Shown here piece after piece: positions 7,205 to 10,787 of a stretch of DNA of 10,787 nucleotides. How positions within the stretch are numbered: position 1 is the first letter of the stretch; each line of letters starts with the position of its first letter. The notes under the pieces were generated by a model that saw only the letters and a program-made list of their open reading frames with translations, was not told the DNA's origin and did no database searches. Origin of the DNA: Candidatus Levyibacteriota bacterium (GTDB taxonomy: Bacteria > Patescibacteria > Microgenomatia > Levybacterales > UBA12049); NCBI GenBank assembly GCA_003173915.1, contig PPGL01000031.1, positions 1 to 10,787 of the forward strand, read 5' to 3'. The translations under genes were made by a program, and so were the position numbers.

Positions 7205-8645
7205 TATCGCTGCGGTTACAAAGCGATCGATCCGAGGGGTGTTTGCTTTAGTAACCAGAAGTCTTTTTATTCAAATTGTTACTCTTGTTGTTAATATTTT
7301 TCTTGGTGTTTACCTTTCTGCATCAGACTGGGGAGTGTATCTTATTGTTTCTTCAGTCATTGCTTTTTTACAGTATTTTTCAGATATTGGTTTGGCAGCT
7401 GCGCTTATTCAACAAAAAGATGCAATAACACAAGATGAATTAAAAACAACATTTACTATTCAACAAGCACTTGTTATTACAGCTTGTGCTATCGCCCTTA
7501 TTTTCTCATCATATATTGGTTCTTTTTATCATTTAAAAGCAAATGGAACAATACTTTTTCAAGTACTTATTATTTCATTTTTTCTTTCTTCTCTTAAAAC
7601 AATTCCCTCTATTTTACTTGAAAGAGATCTTCGGTTCGACAAGCTAGTTATTCCACAGATTGTTGAAACATTGGTTTTTGATATCGTTGTTCTTTTCTGC
7701 GCCTACAATAACCTAGGAGTTGCAAGTTTTACATATGCAGTACTTCTTCGAGGAATAAGTGGGTTAGTCACTATTTATATAATAGCTCCGTGGAAAATTC
7801 GCATTGGATTTTCAAAAAAAGTCGCGAAGAAACTTCTATCATTTGGTATTCCTTTTCAGGCAAATAGTTTTCTTGCATTACTCAAAGATGATTTATTGGT
7901 CGCATATATTGGTAAAGTTCTTCCACTAGCACAAGTTGGGTTTATTGGAATTGCACAAAAGTGGGCATTTGTACCTTTGAGGGCAATTATGGATAATGTT
8001 ATTCGTATAACATTTCCATCCTTCTCTAGACTGCAGAATGAAAAGGAGACTCTTGCGAGGGGAGTAGAAAAATCCCTTTTTGCACTTTCTTTATTAATAT
8101 TTCCTTCACTTGTAGGTCTCGTTTTGCTCGCACCATATTTTATTCATCTTGTTCCTCGTTATCAAAAATGGGAACCTACTGTTTTATCCCTCGGCTTTTT
8201 TGCCTTCAATGCGGCGCTTTCGTCTATCAGTACTCCCTTAACCAATGCACTGAATGCAATTGGGAAAATAAAAATTAGTCTCTATCTAATGATTTTTTGG
8301 ACTATAGCAACATGGGTTCTTACCCCTCTTAGTATTTTTCTGTATGGTTTTAACGGAGTTGCAATAGCTTCTGCAGTCATTTCTTTGTCCGTTGTGTATG
8401 TTGTTTGGCTTACAAAAAAGTATATTCCAATTTCAATTAGCAAAGCTGTGGGATATCCCTTGGCTGCATCAATAATTATGGGAGTGATTGTTCTTGTTGC
8501 GAGAACTTTTTTATCAATTTCCTGGTTTTCTACAGCCACTTTAATTTCTTTGGGAATTGGAACTTACGCAGTTGTAATTCTTCTTATTGCAAAAGAAGCT
8601 GTTTTAACAGACATTGCAACAATTAGAAGGCAATTTGTAAAATAA
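7191..8645 (+). CDS. polysaccharide flippase, Wzx/MOP superfamily
   Basis: A 484-residue polytopic membrane protein of the MOP-exporter type (polysaccharide biosynthesis protein, Polysacc_synt-like), predicted to flip lipid-linked glycans to the outer face. Seen: N-terminal amphipathic start followed by helix pairs; DWGVYLIVSS (46-55); FSDIGLAAALIQQKDAIT (63-80), a block typical of WzxC/TuaB-like members; LERDLRFDKL (143-152); LLSFGIPFQANSF (215-227), opening the second half; QKWAFVPLRAI (256-266); and ISTPLTNALNAIGK (346-359). About 12 to 14 membrane helices and the usual family length. The ATG sits inside the end of the DPM1-like gene with no visible ribosome binding site, which fits coupled translation. 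The next gene follows after 4 bases. The glycan exported is unknown; it is presumably built by the GT2 enzymes around it. Confidence 0.85.
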   Translation: MEELDIAAVTKRSIRGVFALVTRSLFIQIVTLVVNIFLGVYLSASDWGVYLIVSSVIAFLQYFSDIGLAAALIQQKDAITQDELKTTFTIQQALVITACAIALIFSSYIGSFYHLKANGTILFQVLIISFFLSSLKTIPSILLERDLRFDKLVIPQIVETLVFDIVVLFCAYNNLGVASFTYAVLLRGISGLVTIYIIAPWKIRIGFSKKVAKKLLSFGIPFQANSFLALLKDDLLVAYIGKVLPLAQVGFIGIAQKWAFVPLRAIMDNVIRITFPSFSRLQNEKETLARGVEKSLFALSLLIFPSLVGLVLLAPYFIHLVPRYQKWEPTVLSLGFFAFNAALSSISTPLTNALNAIGKIKISLYLMIFWTIATWVLTPLSIFLYGFNGVAIASAVISLSVVYVVWLTKKYIPISISKAVGYPLAASIIMGVIVLVARTFLSISWFSTATLISLGIGTYAVVILLIAKEAVLTDIATIRRQFVK

Positions 8646-8649
8646 ATTT

Positions 8650-9642
8650 ATGAAAAAATTATCAGTTGTTATTTCTGCCTATAATGAAGAAAAGAATATT
8701 GAAGAGTGTCTAGAATCAGTAAAAAATGTTGCAGATGAAATTATTGTTGTTGATAATTCGTCTTCAGATAATACTCAAGAAATTGCAAAAAAATACACAC
8801 CACATGTATTTACACAAAAAAATGATCCCAAAAAAATTGATTTACAAAAAAATTTTGGATTCTCAAAAGCTACAGGAGATTGGATTTTAAGTCTTGATGC
8901 AGACGAGCGGGTGAGTACGGAACTCGCTGCTGAGATCAAATCTGTCATCCTGGAGGGAGCAAAGCGACCGATAGGATCTTCCACAAATGATAAAAGAGAT
9001 TCTATCGCTTCTCCCGCTCAGCGGGCTTCGCTCCAGAATGACAAGAAAATTAGTGGATATTGGATTCCGCGAAAAAATATTATTTTTGGGAAATGGATTG
9101 AACACACGGGATGGTTTCCAGATCCACAACTACGACTTTTTCAAAAAGGAATGGGTCAGTATACCTCTGAACATGTACACGAACACATATCAATTACAGG
9201 GACAGTAGAAAATCTGCATGAATTTATTTTACACAAACACTATAATAATATTGGTGAATTTATTGGAAAAATGATGATTTATGCTCCAAATGAAGCAGAT
9301 AATTTAGTTGCGAATGGATACACATTTTCTTATTTAGACTCACTACGTTTCCCGGCAAAAGAGTTTATTAGTAGATTTTTTGCAAGAGAAGGGTACAAAG
9401 ATGGACTGCACGGACTTATTTTGTCACTTCTTATGGCATTTTATCATCTCATGATTTTTATTTTTCTTTGGGAGAAAAAGGAGTATCGTGAAGTAAATTC
9501 TGATGCATTTTTACATGATGTTAAAAATGAAAGTATCCATATAGGGAAAGAATTGTTGTATTGGTTTGCAACAGAAGGTCTTAAAGCAGCAAAAGGTATG
9601 GAAAAGATTACTCTAAAAATTAAACGCAAACTTTCTTTATGA
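8650..9642 (+). CDS. GT2 glycosyltransferase, WaaE-like, with in-frame palindromic insert
   Basis: A 330-residue GT-A fold enzyme of the WaaE/KdtX-like branch of family 2, predicted to add a sugar to a glycan on the inner membrane face. Motifs: SVVISAYNEEKNIEECL (5-21), VVDNSSSDNT (33-42), SLDADERVS (81-89) with D83/D85 as the DxD, GYWIPRKNIIFGKWIEH (136-152), GWFPDPQLRLFQKG (154-167) and HEHI (177-180). A hydrophobic stretch at 255-273 probably touches the membrane. Residues 99-131 come from a 99-bp GC-rich palindrome. Removing them would join ...AAEIKS directly to KKISGYWIP..., the normal spacing of the family. The frame is intact, so the gene is probably functional. It starts 4 bases after the flippase stop without a clear ribosome binding site, and overlaps the next gene by 4 bases. 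Confidence 0.85.
   Translation: MKKLSVVISAYNEEKNIEECLESVKNVADEIIVVDNSSSDNTQEIAKKYTPHVFTQKNDPKKIDLQKNFGFSKATGDWILSLDADERVSTELAAEIKSVILEGAKRPIGSSTNDKRDSIASPAQRASLQNDKKISGYWIPRKNIIFGKWIEHTGWFPDPQLRLFQKGMGQYTSEHVHEHISITGTVENLHEFILHKHYNNIGEFIGKMMIYAPNEADNLVANGYTFSYLDSLRFPAKEFISRFFAREGYKDGLHGLILSLLMAFYHLMIFIFLWEKKEYREVNSDAFLHDVKNESIHIGKELLYWFATEGLKAAKGMEKITLKIKRKLSL
8944..9042. repeat. 99-bp palindromic repeat element inserted in frame in a GT2 gene
   Basis: The outer arms 8944-8955 and 9031-9042 (GTCATcCTGGAG / CTCCAGaATGAC) pair at 11 of 12 positions. The inner arms 8970-8979 and 8997-9006 (GATAGGATCT / AGATTCTATC) pair at 9 of 10, plus one G-T wobble. AAGC 8962-8965 also pairs with GCTT 9007-9010. 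By hand count 51 of 99 bases are G or C, well above the flanks. The length is exactly 33 codons (V99 to D131), with no stop in the frame used. The insert falls in a loop where this enzyme family varies in length. The sequence resembles the dispersed GTCATTCTGGAGCGAAGC-type palindromes I associate with CPR and some other bacterial genomes. No second copy is in this window, so 'repeat' rests on that recognition. Confidence 0.8.
9013..9025. repeat. nested hairpin in the right arm of the palindromic element
   Basis: CCCGC-TCA-GCGGG forms a 5-bp all-G/C stem with a 3-base loop. The left arm has no counterpart, so the two arms of the element differ by this extra segment. In single-stranded form the element would be a long hairpin with a side branch. 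Confidence 0.7.
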
Positions 9643-10553
9643 AAAAAATCGGCCTCGTTACCATCAATTACAATAGTGATAAAGAAACACATGCATGTCT
9701 TGCGTCTCTAAAAAAAATGCATATTCCAGAAGGATATGCACTTCGTGTTGTCGTTATAGATAATGCATCGAAAATTCCTTTTGTATTAACTCCAGAAGAA
9801 AAAAAAGAGGACATAGAGTTAATTCGGACAAATGAAAATCTGGGTTTTACTGGAGGGAATAATCTTGGTATTCGGTATGTAATGGATCATGGAGATGCCT
9901 ATATTATGCTCCTTAATAATGATACAATTGTTGATAAAAATACACTTTTAGAACTTCTTAATGGATTTCATACAACCGAAAATATTGGAGTGACTGTTCC
10001 GAAAATATACTTTGCAAAAGGTCATGAATTTCACAAAGAAAGATACAAAAAAGAGCAACTCGGAAAAGTATTTTGGTATGCAGGAGGAGGGATCGATATG
10101 GCAAATGTTTTTACTTATCATAGAGGAGTTGATGAGATAGACCAAGGGCAATACGATACTTCCCAATCAGTTGATTTTGCAACCGGTTGTTGTATGCTTA
10201 TTAAAAAAGAAGTACTTGAGAAAGTCGGCCTTTTTGATGATACATTTTTTCTGTACTTTGAGGATGGAGATTTAAGTATGAGGATACAACGTGCAGGATT
10301 TATTCTTATGTATACGCCTAAGGCAATTATTTGGCATATAAATGCAGGTTCGTCTGGATCTGGATCGTCGTTACATGATTATTTTCTCACAAGAAATAGA
10401 ATGGTTTTTGGTATGCGATATGTCTCTCCTCGAACAAAAATTGCTCTCATTAAAGAAAGTATGCGTTTGTTATTTGCCGGGAGAGAGTGGCAAAAAAAAG
10501 GAATTGTGGATTTTTATTTAGGAAGATTTGGAAAAGGAAGTTGGGGAAAGTAG
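9639..10553 (+). CDS. GT2 glycosyltransferase, WbbL/rhamnosyltransferase-like
   Basis: A 304-residue soluble family 2 glycosyltransferase of the rhamnosyltransferase (WbbL/RfbF-like) branch, which extends lipid-linked glycans in the cytoplasm. Seen: GLVTINYNSDKETHACL (5-21), VVVIDNASK (37-45), TNENLGFTGGNNLGIRY (64-80), the signature block of this branch; MLLNNDT (90-96) with the metal-site Asp at 95; FATGCCMLIKKEVLEKVG (180-197); LYFEDGDLSMRIQRAG (205-220), where the ED pair is the likely catalytic-base region; and IIWHINAGSS (230-239). Length is usual for the group and no membrane helix is evident. It starts in an ATGA overlap with the WaaE-like gene and is followed 11 bases later by another GT2. 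The name rhamnosyltransferase is conventional; the sugar used cannot be told from the sequence. Confidence 0.85.
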   Translation: MKKIGLVTINYNSDKETHACLASLKKMHIPEGYALRVVVIDNASKIPFVLTPEEKKEDIELIRTNENLGFTGGNNLGIRYVMDHGDAYIMLLNNDTIVDKNTLLELLNGFHTTENIGVTVPKIYFAKGHEFHKERYKKEQLGKVFWYAGGGIDMANVFTYHRGVDEIDQGQYDTSQSVDFATGCCMLIKKEVLEKVGLFDDTFFLYFEDGDLSMRIQRAGFILMYTPKAIIWHINAGSSGSGSSLHDYFLTRNRMVFGMRYVSPRTKIALIKESMRLLFAGREWQKKGIVDFYLGRFGKGSWGK

Positions 10554-10564
10554 AAATTTATTTT

Positions 10565-10787
10565 ATGAAACTATCAGCTATTATTATTGCAAAAAATAGT
10601 GCCGAGTTAATTAAGCAGTGTATTGAATCTGTATCATTTTGCGATGAAGTTGTAGTTGTTGATGGAGGATCTGAAGACAAAACGGTTTCTATAGCAAAAT
10701 CTCTTGGAGCAGTTGTAGTTTACGGGTCGCCAGATGATTTCTCAAAGCAAAGAATGGTAGGTCTTGAGAAAGCGCATGGGGAGTGGG
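10565..10787 (+). CDS. GT2 glycosyltransferase, WaaE-like (3' end cut by window)
   Basis: Only the first 74 residues are inside the window. They form the start of a GT-A fold family 2 enzyme: MKLSAIIIAKNSAELIKQCI (1-20), then CDEVVVVDGGSEDKTVSIAK (26-45), YGSPDDFSKQRMVGLEKA (53-70) and HGEW (71-74), where the strand leading to the DxD motif would begin. The order and spacing match the WaaE-like gene at 8650, and the two are clearly related, though the usual NEE after the first strand reads NSAE here. The ATG is 11 bases after the previous TAG, with no strong ribosome binding site at normal spacing (a purine run GGGGAAAG lies too far upstream). The same operon is likely. The metal site and acceptor domain are outside the window. 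Confidence 0.8.
   Translation, partial: MKLSAIIIAKNSAELIKQCIESVSFCDEVVVVDGGSEDKTVSIAKSLGAVVVYGSPDDFSKQRMVGLEKAHGEW

Noticed and set aside
8944..9042. The palindrome as a transcription terminator or attenuator
   Set aside because: It is in the middle of an intact coding frame, has no T-run after the stem, and the genes downstream continue in tight operon spacing.
8775..9129. Two antisense open frames across the palindromic element
   Set aside because: They owe their openness to the palindrome and the AT-rich sense gene, have no family motifs, and lie wholly within a convincing sense gene.
1..10787. Alternative genetic code (TGA as glycine)
   Set aside because: TGA closes four genes exactly at the expected C-termini with overlapping starts of the next gene, and tryptophan is TGG throughout.

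Overview
This is an AT-rich window in which all nine genes lie on the + strand, and the first and last are cut by the window edges. Neighbouring genes overlap by 4 to 20 bases or are separated by at most 11, so it reads as one stretch of a long operon with no internal promoter or terminator that I can support. No stretch of more than 11 bases lacks a gene. I see no tRNA, rRNA, CRISPR array or transposase. Four genes end in TGA, and tryptophan is encoded by TGG inside the frames, so TGA is a stop and the standard bacterial code applies (not the TGA=Gly code of Gracilibacteria/Absconditabacteria). The gene set, the style of the proteins and a dispersed-type palindrome suggest a Patescibacteria (CPR) genome, probably Microgenomates-like. 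That placement is an inference from recognition, not a proof.

Layout. Positions 1-1466 and 1456-3144 encode two GT39/ArnT-like membrane glycosyltransferases of the GT-C fold. Positions 3146-4816 and 4813-6504 encode a tandem pair of large membrane proteins of the family misleadingly named '6-pyruvoyl-tetrahydropterin synthase-related' (PF10131-like), which also look like GT-C/YfhO-type enzymes. Positions 6485-7204 encode a DPM1-like GT2 that should make a polyprenyl-phosphate sugar. Positions 7191-8645 encode a Wzx/MOP-type flippase. Positions 8650-9642 encode a WaaE-like GT2, 9639-10553 a WbbL/rhamnosyltransferase-like GT2, and 10565 to the window end the start of another WaaE-like GT2.

Working together. 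The likely scheme, inferred from families, has two parts. Cytoplasmic GT2 enzymes build a lipid-linked glycan that the flippase exports. The DPM1-like enzyme charges a polyprenyl phosphate with single sugars, which the GT-C membrane enzymes use on the outer face to decorate glycans, lipids or proteins. The window therefore looks like part of a cell-surface glycan or glycosylation locus. No polymerase, ligase or initiating phosphoglycosyltransferase is seen here.

The most unusual item is a 99-bp imperfect palindrome at 8944-9042. It is much richer in G+C than its surroundings and sits in frame inside the WaaE-like gene, adding exactly 33 residues in a loop between the DxD motif and the GYWIPR strand. 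It behaves like a protein-coding palindromic repeat, comparable in principle to the Rickettsia palindromic elements.
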